Source of the DNA: Pokkaliibacter sp046614695 | GTDB taxonomy: Bacteria; Pseudomonadota; Gammaproteobacteria; Pseudomonadales; Balneatricaceae | DNA length: 56,849 nucleotides | Direction: 5' to 3' | NCBI RefSeq assembly: GCF_046614695.1 | Contig: NZ_JBKKHQ010000029.1 | Coordinates: forward strand, 1 to 56,849 | Shown: positions 17,395 through 26,220 of the stretch, piece by piece | How the letters are laid out: every line of letters begins with the position of its first letter | Numbering within the stretch: position 1 is the first letter of the stretch | Position numbers and translations under genes: made by a program | Notes under the pieces: generated by a model | What the model was told of the DNA's origin: nothing | Seen by the model: only the letters and a program-made list of their open reading frames with translations | Database searches by the model: none

Positions 17395-17988
17395 TCAGGC
17401 TTGCTGAACTTTGGCCCAGGCAGGTGGTCGATGGTAGCGGCCCACCACAGAACTCATAAATACAAAAGCAACCAGCGAGTACATCACCTGCACTGGCTCA
17501 AAGACAAACAGTGCTAATGTGACAATGACAACATCCCCAGCCAGCGTCGTCTTACCGGCGTGAATGCCAAAACGACGTTCAAGGTACATCGCCAGAATAT
17601 TCAAACCGCCCAGTGATGACTGATGGCGAAATAGAATAATCAGACCGAAGCCGATTAGCATCCCTCCCAACACTGCCGACATGATGGGCTCACTAATAGT
17701 GAAATCCAGATAGCGTCTCATCAGCTCAGACAAACCCGATAGCAGTGAGATGCTAATAAAAGTGCGAATGGTGAAATCCTTGCCCATATAGCGGATCGCC
17801 AGAATGGAGAAAGGCAGGTTCAGGATAAAGAAAAGCTCACCAAACGTCAGAGAACTCAGGTGCTGAGCAATCAGGCCCAGACCGGCAGTACCGCTAATCA
17901 ACAAGTGAGATGAATTCAGAAGGTGAATGCCTAAGGCAACGAGCAGACAGCCCTCCAGAATGGAAAGCCAGCGGTGTGTAAAAATCAT
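17395..17988 (-). CDS. YitT/YczE family membrane protein
   Basis: An integral membrane protein of 197 residues with about five or six helices. SGTAGLGLIAQHLSSLTFGELFFILNLPF and GGMLIGFGLIILFRHQSSLGGLNILAMYL match the YitT/DUF161 family, whose hallmark is repeated G-x-x-GL turns. Function of the family is not firmly known. ATG 17988 is preferred because AGGAG lies seven bases upstream; the in-frame extension to 18093 is basic and has no such signal. It is convergent with the solute-binding protein gene. Confidence 0.82.
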   Translation of the reverse strand: MIFTHRWLSILEGCLLVALGIHLLNSSHLLISGTAGLGLIAQHLSSLTFGELFFILNLPFSILAIRYMGKDFTIRTFISISLLSGLSELMRRYLDFTISEPIMSAVLGGMLIGFGLIILFRHQSSLGGLNILAMYLERRFGIHAGKTTLAGDVVIVTLALFVFEPVQVMYSLVAFVFMSSVVGRYHRPPAWAKVQQA

Positions 17989-18284
17989 TCCCAATCTCCT
18001 CCGCTTTTGGCGGCATAGTCTTTGGTTCCCTCTCTTTTGAAGAGGCTTCCGAACGAACGTGCATGGGACAACGCAATTGTCCTGAATATGCAAAGCAGCT
18101 TTTGTGCCAGTCAGATCAATATTACCCGACTACTACAGTTGCCGACTTTCTGGGTCACAGATGCGTCTATTATGTCTAAAAATATTGAACATTAAACCCC
18201 ATAATGACGCATATTTTCATCGCACAAGCTGCATGAGCACCAAAACAGAATACAGGAAGAAAAAGTCTTCGAAGACGATCGTTG

Positions 18285-21200
18285 TTAGAAGCTCTGGGGA
18301 GCTTTATCGCGTTGGTTTGCTGTGAACATCGCTTTGATACTCGAAGGAAAGGCGCGATCTGGCAAGGTACGATGCAACACCTCATACATCACGGCAAGAT
18401 TCACGGGCTTGGGAATGAAGTCATTCATACCGCAGCTATAACACTGCTGGCGCTCTGACTCCTGAACCCCCGCCGTTAACGCAATGACAGGAATGGCCAG
18501 TTTGAGTTCATGGCGAATAGCACGTGTTGCGGCAAAGCCATCCATGACAGGCATTTGCACATCCATTAGCACCAAGTCATATCGCCCGGCATTTTCACGC
18601 AGTTTATCCAGAGCAACAGCACCATTTTCAGCCACATCCACAGACACGCTAAGCCTTTCCAGTAGCTTGATCGCCACTTTCTGGTTCACGATGTTGTCCT
18701 CTACCAACAGGCAATGAGCAACGTAGTCAGGCTGCGTTTTTATCGAACTTGTTGACGCAACAGGCGATGGCGCTTCTGCTGGCGTAATTTCAGAGGACTG
18801 CTCCAGAACCAACTTCATCGCCGCACGCATTTTTGAAGGGGTTAAGGGTGCAGTGAAGGTATAACCAATTGAAAGAGTGGACGGAATGCGGGGACGATCA
18901 CTGCTTTTACGCAGCATCAGCAGCACCGGCATACGCTGAAACTCCGGCAACTCGTCAAGAATGCTTGCTAACTGCTCCAGTGGCTGTTTGGAGTCAACAA
19001 TGATGGCATTCGCCATCTCATCCTGATCAGCCAGATCATCAATACTGCAGCAGGATACCCGCCATCCCAGTCGCTGAACAAAAGTGCGCAGTGTATTACG
19101 CACCTTGCCATCAGCACTGAGCAAAATAACGTGGCAGGAAGCACTCGCGGGGCGGCGCATTTCTGTCATCACCACCGGCAGGCGTACGTTAAAGCAGGTG
19201 CCACGGTTAAGCTCACTCTGCATTTCCAGCTCGCCACCCATCAACTCCAATAGGCGCTTACTGATAACTAAACCCAGCCCAGTACCGCCAAAGCGTCGAG
19301 TCATGGAGTTATCCGCCTGATTGAAGGGGACGAAAAGCCTGCTTTGCTGAGCCGGTGTCATACCAATACCCGTATCTCGAACCTCACACAGCAGCCAGTT
19401 CTTACCATCATGCCCCATCTCAAAGTCCAGCGTCAGGCGAACCTCCCCCTGATGAGTAAACTTGATGGCATTACTGCAAAGGTTCATCAGAATCTGCTTA
19501 AGCCGAAGCCCGTCACAGAAAATTTTGCCTGGAACCGATGACTGAATATCAACGATCAGCTCAACGTCCTTATCAGCACTGTTAACTGCCATCACCGAAG
19601 CGACGGTATCAATGACCTCATCAAGCTCTACCTGAGAGGGCGATAGCTCTAACCGGTCAGCCTCAATCTTAGAGAAGTCCAGTACGTCGTTGAGAATAGC
19701 CAGCAGTGCCTGACCTGAGCTTGAGATCATCCGCAGATAATCCATTTGTTCTTCGGTGACCGGCGTATTCTGAAGGAGCTGGGCCATCCCCAGGACAGCA
19801 TTTAGCGGCGTTCGAATTTCATGGCTCATATTCGCCAGAAACTGACCTTTGGCTCGGTTAGCCGACTCGGCCTGATTCTTGGCACTGGAAAGATCATCCT
19901 GTACTTGCTTCAGGGAACTGATGTCATTGGCAATAGAGAGGAAACCGGTTAGTTGTCCCTGGGTATCAAATAATCCCGTGGTGGCAACGACGACAGAAAC
20001 CGCTGAGCCATCGCGTCGCTGATAGTGCCATTCGTTAACGTCACGCCCTCCCCGGATACAGGCTTTTTCTGTCATCACCGAGCGCAACTCAACTTCATAG
20101 CCTAGCTCATGGCTTAACACCTGCCGGCGTGCCTTGGCCTCATCTTCCAACAGGAAAGACGCAATACTCATTCGGCCAACGACACTCTGCGCCGAATATC
20201 CAAGCATCCGCTCAGAGCCAGTATTAAAGACCGTGATAACACCATTGAGATCCGTAGCAATAATCGACACTTCAGTCGCAGCATTGATAATGCCCTGTAA
20301 TTGCGCCCTCGCCTTACTCAGCGCCTGCTCGATCTCCTTACTGGCAGTGATATCGATATTGACGCCATAAAAGCGCGTCACTTTGCCTTCAGTATCCAGC
20401 TCAACATTGGCACTGTCTTTAATCCAGTGAACACTGCCATCAGGCCAGACCACGCGATACTCGATACTGTAGGCCACGCCTGTATCCAGTGACCGGAACA
20501 GCGTCGCTTCTGCTCGCTCCCTGTCATCAGGGTGGACGCAGTTGATCCACATTGAATGGTCCGGAGGGATTCCGTGATTCTCCAGGCCAAACATCTGATA
20601 AACACTATCGGCCCACCAGCCATCATCCGAGTCGATCGCCCATTCCCAGGCACCCGCATTGGCGCTTACCAGCGCAAGCTGCAAGGAGCGATCCTGCGCC
20701 TCGAGGCGCTCCTGGGTTGCGCTCTGATCGGTGATATCCCAGTTCACTCCAACGATTCGAACTGCTTGTCCAAGATCATCCCGCAGAATCAGGCTGGCGC
20801 TTTGCAGAACGCGGACTCGTCCGTCAGGTGCCACAAGGCGATAGCGGCGATTAATTTCATTCAACGACGCATCTCGGGTTACTTCGGCAACCCATATCTC
20901 AGAAGGCTGACTTTGCGGGTTGATCATTAACCGCCAGCTATCCAGCGTGGGCACCCACTCCTCGTCCTCAATGCCATAGAGCTCATACATGTACTCATCC
21001 CAGAACACTTCCTGTGTTTCGAGATTGATATCCCAGACCCCGAGCTTCATGGCCCGCTGAGCTAACGAGAAGCGCTCCGTCAGGCGGCGCAGATTAGCCT
21101 GATTGACCACGGACTCACTGATGTCCTCCAGCTGGAGAATAAACTCCTGACTGCGAGCAGGTTTTGATAGGCGACCGCGACACCAACAAATATTCCCCTC

Positions 21201-22319
21201 ACCATCAATTAACCGCAGCTCAACATTGCGGTAGATACCCGTGCCATAACGCAGCGCCTGAAGTGCATCCTTCATGATCCGCCGGTCAGAGGTATGAACA
21301 ATATCCGTTAGGGGCTTATGGTGCAGGGAATCACTGCGAAGCCCCAACACCGAACAGAGATAGGGGTTCACATCCAGAATCTTGCCTTCCGGGGAACAAA
21401 TCAGAAAGCCGGTAGAGGAATAGGTAAGAGCCCCACGGTAGCGGCTTTCACTCTCGCGAAGACGGCGCCCACGATCCTTCAAGGTATCGCGCATGACACC
21501 CAGCAATGCGGTGATCAATCCCGAAACCGCCAATGCTGCCCAGAGGCTGCGGGGCGAGTCAGTATCAGAAATGTAAGAAAGGTTTAGCGCATCAAGATGT
21601 AAAAGCACGCTAATGATAAAACCGACACAGAGAGCCGCCAGCGAAGCTTTAAACCCTCCCAGAGACATTGCCAAAACAATCAAAGGAATCATCAGATAGG
21701 TAAAAGGTGTTGGCAACCAGCTGAAAATACCCAAACTGATGATCAGCAATAGGAAAGAGATAATCGCAAAGTGAATCAACGATCTGGGTTGCAGGAGTTC
21801 TTTAAGAACCTGTCGGGATCCCATAACTCCAACAGGAAGCAGAAGCGCCAGGCCGCAGGCACCACCAAGCCACATGTCACCAAAAGCCTGAAGATAATTG
21901 CTAATGCCATTATCAACGCGGATTTTGGCAAGGAATAACGCTGTTAAGAATGAGCCAGTGAAGATGCATATCAGGAGAATCGTGAGAATTCTCTCTGCCC
22001 CCAAGCGCTCGTTTAACGGATACATCCCCAGGCGTTTAAGCAGTAGCAGCGGTAGGAGAATCTCTACTGCCCTGCCGAGTAGCACTTGTAAAAGTACAGC
22101 CCCCTGCATCCCGTTGAGGGCAAACAATACAACCGCAGAAATGAGAGAGTAGATGAGAACATAGCGCCCCCAGAAGCGGGAATCCTGACGGAGACAGGAG
22201 CAAATCCCCCAGGCGACAGGCAGCCAGAGACAAACAGACTGCCCCGGCTCTCCGGCAATAATCTGGCTGAAGACTGCCAGTAAGAAAAAAATCAGCGCAT
22301 TAATAGCGATGTCAGACAT
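18285..22319 (-). CDS. Hybrid sensor histidine kinase with MASE1-like sensor, four PAS domains and two receiver-type domains
   Basis: A 1344-residue membrane kinase. The first 275 residues contain about eight helices resembling a MASE1 sensor. Four PAS/PAC units follow (about 290-405, 415-540, 550-670, 685-810). HisKA carries phospho-acceptor H833 in NMSHEIRTPLN, and the HATPase shows NAIKF, RDTGIGM and GGTGLGL. A receiver-like domain (about 1080-1190) keeps VDSKQP but has lost the N-terminal acid pair and the conserved Lys (TAP for x-K-P), so it is probably inactive. The last receiver has D1253 in LVLMDVQMP. No HPt domain is present, so output needs a separate phosphotransfer partner. Ribosome-binding signal at the start is weak. 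Confidence 0.9.
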   Translation of the reverse strand: MSDIAINALIFFLLAVFSQIIAGEPGQSVCLWLPVAWGICSCLRQDSRFWGRYVLIYSLISAVVLFALNGMQGAVLLQVLLGRAVEILLPLLLLKRLGMYPLNERLGAERILTILLICIFTGSFLTALFLAKIRVDNGISNYLQAFGDMWLGGACGLALLLPVGVMGSRQVLKELLQPRSLIHFAIISFLLLIISLGIFSWLPTPFTYLMIPLIVLAMSLGGFKASLAALCVGFIISVLLHLDALNLSYISDTDSPRSLWAALAVSGLITALLGVMRDTLKDRGRRLRESESRYRGALTYSSTGFLICSPEGKILDVNPYLCSVLGLRSDSLHHKPLTDIVHTSDRRIMKDALQALRYGTGIYRNVELRLIDGEGNICWCRGRLSKPARSQEFILQLEDISESVVNQANLRRLTERFSLAQRAMKLGVWDINLETQEVFWDEYMYELYGIEDEEWVPTLDSWRLMINPQSQPSEIWVAEVTRDASLNEINRRYRLVAPDGRVRVLQSASLILRDDLGQAVRIVGVNWDITDQSATQERLEAQDRSLQLALVSANAGAWEWAIDSDDGWWADSVYQMFGLENHGIPPDHSMWINCVHPDDRERAEATLFRSLDTGVAYSIEYRVVWPDGSVHWIKDSANVELDTEGKVTRFYGVNIDITASKEIEQALSKARAQLQGIINAATEVSIIATDLNGVITVFNTGSERMLGYSAQSVVGRMSIASFLLEDEAKARRQVLSHELGYEVELRSVMTEKACIRGGRDVNEWHYQRRDGSAVSVVVATTGLFDTQGQLTGFLSIANDISSLKQVQDDLSSAKNQAESANRAKGQFLANMSHEIRTPLNAVLGMAQLLQNTPVTEEQMDYLRMISSSGQALLAILNDVLDFSKIEADRLELSPSQVELDEVIDTVASVMAVNSADKDVELIVDIQSSVPGKIFCDGLRLKQILMNLCSNAIKFTHQGEVRLTLDFEMGHDGKNWLLCEVRDTGIGMTPAQQSRLFVPFNQADNSMTRRFGGTGLGLVISKRLLELMGGELEMQSELNRGTCFNVRLPVVMTEMRRPASASCHVILLSADGKVRNTLRTFVQRLGWRVSCCSIDDLADQDEMANAIIVDSKQPLEQLASILDELPEFQRMPVLLMLRKSSDRPRIPSTLSIGYTFTAPLTPSKMRAAMKLVLEQSSEITPAEAPSPVASTSSIKTQPDYVAHCLLVEDNIVNQKVAIKLLERLSVSVDVAENGAVALDKLRENAGRYDLVLMDVQMPVMDGFAATRAIRHELKLAIPVIALTAGVQESERQQCYSCGMNDFIPKPVNLAVMYEVLHRTLPDRAFPSSIKAMFTANQRDKAPQSF

Positions 22320-22483
22320 CCCGGCCCACTTCGTTCACCACTGAAACCTCTGGACTATTCCCTGGCGTTAAGCCACTGCAATTTGATCAACCTGAGCTTA
22401 CTGCCCTCACCCTGCACGATAACTCCCATCGTTCTCAGCGCATCTCAAAAAGTTATCTTCTGTACTGAGTCGCCGCAGCAGGG

Positions 22484-22921
22484 TCAGGGTTTCAATGTGA
22501 CGTTAATTCGCTGTGTTTCGACATGACATGCCCCCTTAGCCACATGAACACCCGGGAGTAACTGAGACTTGAAGCCTGCAGCGGAAATACTTACATCATA
22601 CTGACCCGCTTGCTCATAGCGCCCTTCATACACATGACAATCCATGCCATTAGCAGAGAGAGGCTCTGCATTCGCATTATGAATAGCCATAACTTTGGCA
22701 CCACACACTGGCTGTCCTGTCATGTCAGTCACACTTACCTGCATGGCAGGCACCATGACCTGAGTACACATCATGTTTCCGTCGCCTATTGGCTCCTGAG
22801 CAACTTTTTCTGAGTTCATAGAAGAACAACCAGCCATCACGGCCATTAGCATTAATAACGGCAGGCACCGCAAAGCCTTGATCAGATTTGCCGCTGGTTT
22901 TGTAATAAATCTCCGTTTCAT
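22484..22921 (-). CDS. Cys-rich outer-membrane lipoprotein, carboxypeptidase-regulatory-like fold
   Basis: A 145-residue lipoprotein. A lipobox (VMAGC) follows a hydrophobic signal, predicting a lipid-modified Cys then SSMN, with Ser at +2 favouring outer-membrane sorting. The mature part resembles a carboxypeptidase regulatory-like beta sandwich (VSVTDMTGQPVCGAKVMAI ... GQYDVSISAAGFKS) and has four further cysteines (MMC, PVC, MDC, GAC), which could form two disulfides. No specific function recognised. ATG 22921 is preferred, with GGGAAG upstream; it sits upstream of the hybrid kinase on the same strand. Confidence 0.72.
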   Translation of the reverse strand: MKRRFITKPAANLIKALRCLPLLMLMAVMAGCSSMNSEKVAQEPIGDGNMMCTQVMVPAMQVSVTDMTGQPVCGAKVMAIHNANAEPLSANGMDCHVYEGRYEQAGQYDVSISAAGFKSQLLPGVHVAKGACHVETQRINVTLKP

Positions 22922-23110
22922 CTCACTTCCCTGAAATAGTGGCTGTAGGTGATGCAATACGACTCTGAATCAACATTCATGATGAAATCGCCAAAGGATA
23001 TTCCATTATCAGCCTATAACTCTGTCAAATCCCCATTGGCTCAACTATAAAGATAGCAGTAAAGCCTTGGTTATATTCTTACAGGGTATCCCAATCATGC
23101 CGGGAGGACT

Positions 23111-24379
23111 ATGAAATCAAGAGTGCCCCATGTCCTGTTTCTGGATGATGAAGTCAGTCTGCTGGAAGCATTGCGGCGCAACCTGAGACAGTCAGGATGG
23201 GAGATGCATTTCGAGTCATCCCCAACGCAAGCGGTCAATTTACTGGAGCAGCAGAATATCGACCTCATTGTCAGCGATATGCGAATGCCTGAAATGAATG
23301 GCGTTGAGTTTCTGGAGCAGGCGGCCACATTACGCCCCGACAGTGTGCGTATTATTCTGACGGGCTATGCCGATATGGATAGCACCATTGATGCGGTCAA
23401 TCGGGGAAAAATCCATGGTTTTCTGCAAAAGCCGGTAGAAATACAGGCGCTACGTCAAATGCTCGAATCCGGCATTAAGGTTTCTCAGGCAAAGCACCGG
23501 CAAGCACAAATTCTCTATACCCTGGCAAAAGCCAACAAAGCACTCAAATCAGAATTAGAGCAGGCATTAAGCTTTGTTGATGAATCCAACGAAGCATTAA
23601 AAGATACCTATACCAGCACTATTGAAGCCTTCGCCCGGTTACTTGAAGGGGTGAAGTCCCAGTTACAAGACCGACCTTTTCGCGCAGGAATTTATTGCCG
23701 ACTTCTCGCCAAACATCTGCAACTGGAAACTGAGCTGGCACGACAGGTGTATTACGCCACTTTGCTACATGATATTGGCCGCCTGGGCATGCCGCGCAAT
23801 ATCACCCATCTTCGTTATCGCTCGCTCAATCCTCATGACAAGGCCCTGCTGGAGCAGTATCCGATTCTGAGCAGTGCTGCTCTCATGGAAGTCGAAGAGC
23901 TGAGTGTAGCCAGTGACTTTATCCTTGCGCACCGAGAACATATTGATGGCTCTGGATATCCCTACCGCTTAGCCGGTGGTGCTATCAGTGAAGGCGCTCT
24001 GATTGTTGGTCTGGTGACGTACTTTGATGAGTTACTTGGGGAAGATGAAAGCGAACGCGCTATCAAACTGACACTGGAAAAACTTGAGTCTGTTAAAAAC
24101 GTGTTTTATCCCTACGAACTGATCGATGCTCTGGGGCAGGTACTCAAGGAATATTATCATCTGGGTCAGCAGCAGTTTATTGCGTTGCTGGAAGTGCAGG
24201 AGCTGCAGCCGGGAATGCGCATAGGAAAAAACCTTTACGCACGCAATGGCATTCGGTTACTGACCAAAGGAACGGAGCTGACAGAGCGTTTGATTGCCAA
24301 AGTTCAGGGCTATCAGGAGCGTGTTCAACCGGACCTCCGCGTCGCCGTCGTTCAGCATTCAGGAGTCAAAGTGACCTAA
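23111..24379 (+). CDS. Response regulator with degenerate HD-GYP domain (RpfG-like)
   Basis: A 422-residue protein. The receiver domain (about 7-120) has LDDE and phospho-acceptor D56 in SDMRMPEMNG. A helical linker and an HD-GYP-type domain (about 165-340) follow. HD is present (LLHDIGRLGMP, H220-D221) and so is DGSGYP, but the usual GK after HD is GR, the HP motif is QYP, and HHE is HRE. Two or more metal ligands of cyclic di-GMP phosphodiesterases are thus missing. It may sense or bind rather than hydrolyse cyclic di-GMP. A C-terminal extension (about 350-422) is unassigned. A partner kinase could be the hybrid kinase encoded nearby, by inference only. Confidence 0.85.
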   Translation: MKSRVPHVLFLDDEVSLLEALRRNLRQSGWEMHFESSPTQAVNLLEQQNIDLIVSDMRMPEMNGVEFLEQAATLRPDSVRIILTGYADMDSTIDAVNRGKIHGFLQKPVEIQALRQMLESGIKVSQAKHRQAQILYTLAKANKALKSELEQALSFVDESNEALKDTYTSTIEAFARLLEGVKSQLQDRPFRAGIYCRLLAKHLQLETELARQVYYATLLHDIGRLGMPRNITHLRYRSLNPHDKALLEQYPILSSAALMEVEELSVASDFILAHREHIDGSGYPYRLAGGAISEGALIVGLVTYFDELLGEDESERAIKLTLEKLESVKNVFYPYELIDALGQVLKEYYHLGQQQFIALLEVQELQPGMRIGKNLYARNGIRLLTKGTELTERLIAKVQGYQERVQPDLRVAVVQHSGVKVT

Positions 24380-24415
24380 TCCAGTTCAACAGAACCCGCC
24401 TTACTGAACAGACAT

Positions 24416-24440
24416 AAAAAAAGGGCTAATGCCCTTTTTT
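24416..24440. terminator. Bidirectional terminator between RpfG-like gene and bfr
   Basis: A7-GGGC (24416-24426), loop TAAT, then GCCC-T6 (24431-24440). It is symmetric enough to serve both convergent genes. Confidence 0.9.
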
Positions 24441-24455
24441 ACCACATCGTCTTTT

Positions 24456-24920
24456 TCACACTTTGGCTTGCAGGTAATTCTGCATACCCAGCTGATCAAT
24501 CAGACCCAGCTCAGTTTCCAGCCAATCGATGTGCTCTTCTTCAGAATCCAGAATGTTTTTCAGCAAGTCACGGCTGATGTAATCGCGAATGCTGTCCGCG
24601 TAGGCAATACCCTCGCGCAGATCCTGCTGGGCCACCATCTCTACCTTGAGATCGCACTCCAGCATTTCTTTAATATTTTCACCAATAAGCAGCTTGCCCA
24701 GATCCTGTAGGTTCGGGATACCTTCCAGAAACAGAATGCGGTCAGTGAGCAGATCCGCATGCTTCATCTCATCGATAGACTCATGATATTCGTGATCTGC
24801 CAGCTTGGTCAGGCCCCAGTTTTTGTACATTTTCGCATGCAGAAAGTACTGGTTAATCGCTACCAACTCATTGCCAAGCACCTTGTTCAGGCACTCAATC
24901 ATCTTGGGATCGCCCTTCAT
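24456..24920 (-). CDS. bfr: Bacterioferritin
   Basis: A 154-residue haem-containing ferritin that stores iron in a 24-mer shell. The family opening MKGDPKMIECLNKVLGNEL is present. Ferroxidase-centre residues can be read as E18, E51 and H54, with later members in VEMVAQQDL and SEEEHIDWLETEL. Haem-ligating M52 is in IDEMKHAD, so it can bind haem. ATG 24920 is chosen over GTG 24923: GGAG lies six bases upstream of the ATG. It is divergent from bfd, which releases iron from it. Confidence 0.95.
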   Translation of the reverse strand: MKGDPKMIECLNKVLGNELVAINQYFLHAKMYKNWGLTKLADHEYHESIDEMKHADLLTDRILFLEGIPNLQDLGKLLIGENIKEMLECDLKVEMVAQQDLREGIAYADSIRDYISRDLLKNILDSEEEHIDWLETELGLIDQLGMQNYLQAKV

Positions 24921-25016
24921 CACGGTCTCCTTTTCGCTCAGCCTAATTCCTGCTGATATTTGAATTGTTCAGGGAGTATATAAGCACCAGATCAAATAAT
25001 CCTCATTTGATCTTTG

Positions 25017-25048
25017 TTGACAACAGTGATTAAATGCGAATCATTCTT
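25017..25048 (+). promoter_or_regulatory. Putative promoter and Fur box of bfd
   Basis: TTGACA (25017-25022) is followed 16 bp later by AATCAT (25039-25044), a weak -10. A Fur-like site at 25030-25048 includes the half AATCATT and AATG and matches 12 of 19 positions of the classical Fur consensus by eye. It overlaps the -10, as expected for iron-dependent repression of bfd. Site call is by inspection only. Confidence 0.5.
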
Positions 25049-25072
25049 ACTCTGCTTATCAGGGAGAACTCC

Positions 25073-25312
25073 ATGCTCGTATGTGTCTGCAAACGCGTTT
25101 CTGACTCAATGATCCATGACGCTTATGAAGAAGGTATTCAGTCGGTGGAATCACTGGGGCAGCACCTTGGCCTTGGCCAGTGCTGCGGAAAGTGCAAACC
25201 TTACGCCCAGCAGGTACTCGACACTGCCAGCAAGAACACCTCAGCCTCTGGAGTTCAAATGTGGTCTCCGGCGGGTGCCAGTACACTGAATGTATGGAAT
25301 CCGGCAGCCTGA
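25073..25312 (+). CDS. bfd: Bacterioferritin-associated ferredoxin
   Basis: A 79-residue [2Fe-2S] protein that donates electrons to the bacterioferritin haem and so mobilises stored iron. The diagnostic cysteines are all present: C4-x-C6 and C38-x2-C41 (QCCGKC). Start at ATG 25073 with AGGGAG upstream gives the normal N-terminus MLVCVCKRVSD. The tail beyond residue 57 (WSPAGASTLNVWNPAA) is longer than needed for the fold. Its stop TGA abuts the convergent uraH stop. Confidence 0.94.
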   Translation: MLVCVCKRVSDSMIHDAYEEGIQSVESLGQHLGLGQCCGKCKPYAQQVLDTASKNTSASGVQMWSPAGASTLNVWNPAA

Positions 25313-25651
25313 TCAGCTGCCCCGGTAGGTGGTGTAGCCATAGCCACTGAATAAAAGTGGCAAATGGTAATGACTAAGGCTGCCATCAAGATCAGCCGTC
25401 AAAATCGCCTCAGGAAAAAACACTTCTCTGTTGTGCTCCTGACACCAGGGCTCAAGAGCAAAGATCAGTCGGTATCGCCCCGGTATAAGAGCATCAACTG
25501 ATGGCCATTCTTTGATGCGGCCATCGGTATTAGTCACCCCTCTGGACAAAACCCGCCAACTCCCTTCATGGCAGTATTCCATGATCACTTCCAACCCTTC
25601 CATAGGTTTGCCCGTCAGGGTATCTAACGCATGAGTACTGAGTGTGATCAT
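25313..25651 (-). CDS. uraH: 5-hydroxyisourate hydrolase
   Basis: A transthyretin-related enzyme of 112 residues that hydrolyses 5-hydroxyisourate to OHCU in urate breakdown. ITLSTHALDTLTGKPMEGLEV and the C-terminal tetrapeptide YRGS are the family signatures, with the active-site His in STHALD. No periplasmic signal peptide is present. The start at ATG 25651 has AAGGAG upstream and overlaps the uraD stop (ATGA), indicating coupled translation. Last gene of the xdhABC-uraD-uraH unit. Confidence 0.93.
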   Translation of the reverse strand: MITLSTHALDTLTGKPMEGLEVIMEYCHEGSWRVLSRGVTNTDGRIKEWPSVDALIPGRYRLIFALEPWCQEHNREVFFPEAILTADLDGSLSHYHLPLLFSGYGYTTYRGS

Positions 25652-26178
25652 GCCAGCTCCTTTGCCAGCCAAGGGGTTTTCAGCCACTGACTGAGGCGGA
25701 GTGCAGTGATCTTGCGTTGTTCCTGAGCCGCAGCCGCCGTCTCTTCTTCTGTGGTTCTTGGTAAACGCTCTTCGAGTAGTGCCAGCATTTCATCCGCACT
25801 TTTACCCGAGGCGAAAACGATAAAAATAAAGCCATGACGTTGAAAGTAAGCCTGGTTTAATTCAGCAAGGCGTTGCAAGGTCTCCTCGCTGGCTTCAGCA
25901 ACGCTGGACTGCTCATTACTGGCCTGCTTACGCGTGTCCGCGTATTTCTTGCGCAGGCTATCCACATCGCCAATCATCGGATGGCCTGCGAAGGCTTCCA
26001 GCCACTGCGCAGGAGTCATGCTCTTGAATGCTTTATCAACGGCCTGAACAAAGGTCGACTCACTGCCAAAGGGTGACTCCATCACCACCTGCTCAACCCA
26101 TTGCTCGCTACTACAGGTGTTATAAAGGTGTCGACGAAGATCCTGGGGTGAATACGTATTTAGCATCGAAGTAAACAT
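25648..26178 (-). CDS. uraD: 2-oxo-4-hydroxy-4-carboxy-5-ureidoimidazoline (OHCU) decarboxylase
   Basis: A 176-residue all-helical enzyme making S-allantoin from OHCU. The motifs AGHPMIGDV (catalytic His) and YFQRHGFIFIVFASGKSADEML are diagnostic. Two Met codons compete; ATG 26178 has AAGGAG five bases upstream and is preferred over ATG 26202. It follows xdhC by 42 bp and overlaps uraH. Together with uraH it covers the two steps after urate oxidation, while urate oxidase itself is not in the cluster. Confidence 0.93.
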   Translation of the reverse strand: MFTSMLNTYSPQDLRRHLYNTCSSEQWVEQVVMESPFGSESTFVQAVDKAFKSMTPAQWLEAFAGHPMIGDVDSLRKKYADTRKQASNEQSSVAEASEETLQRLAELNQAYFQRHGFIFIVFASGKSADEMLALLEERLPRTTEEETAAAAQEQRKITALRLSQWLKTPWLAKELA

Positions 26179-26220
26179 GCTGACTCCTTGATCAGTGCTC
26201 ATGACCGTTGCGGCGCAAGC

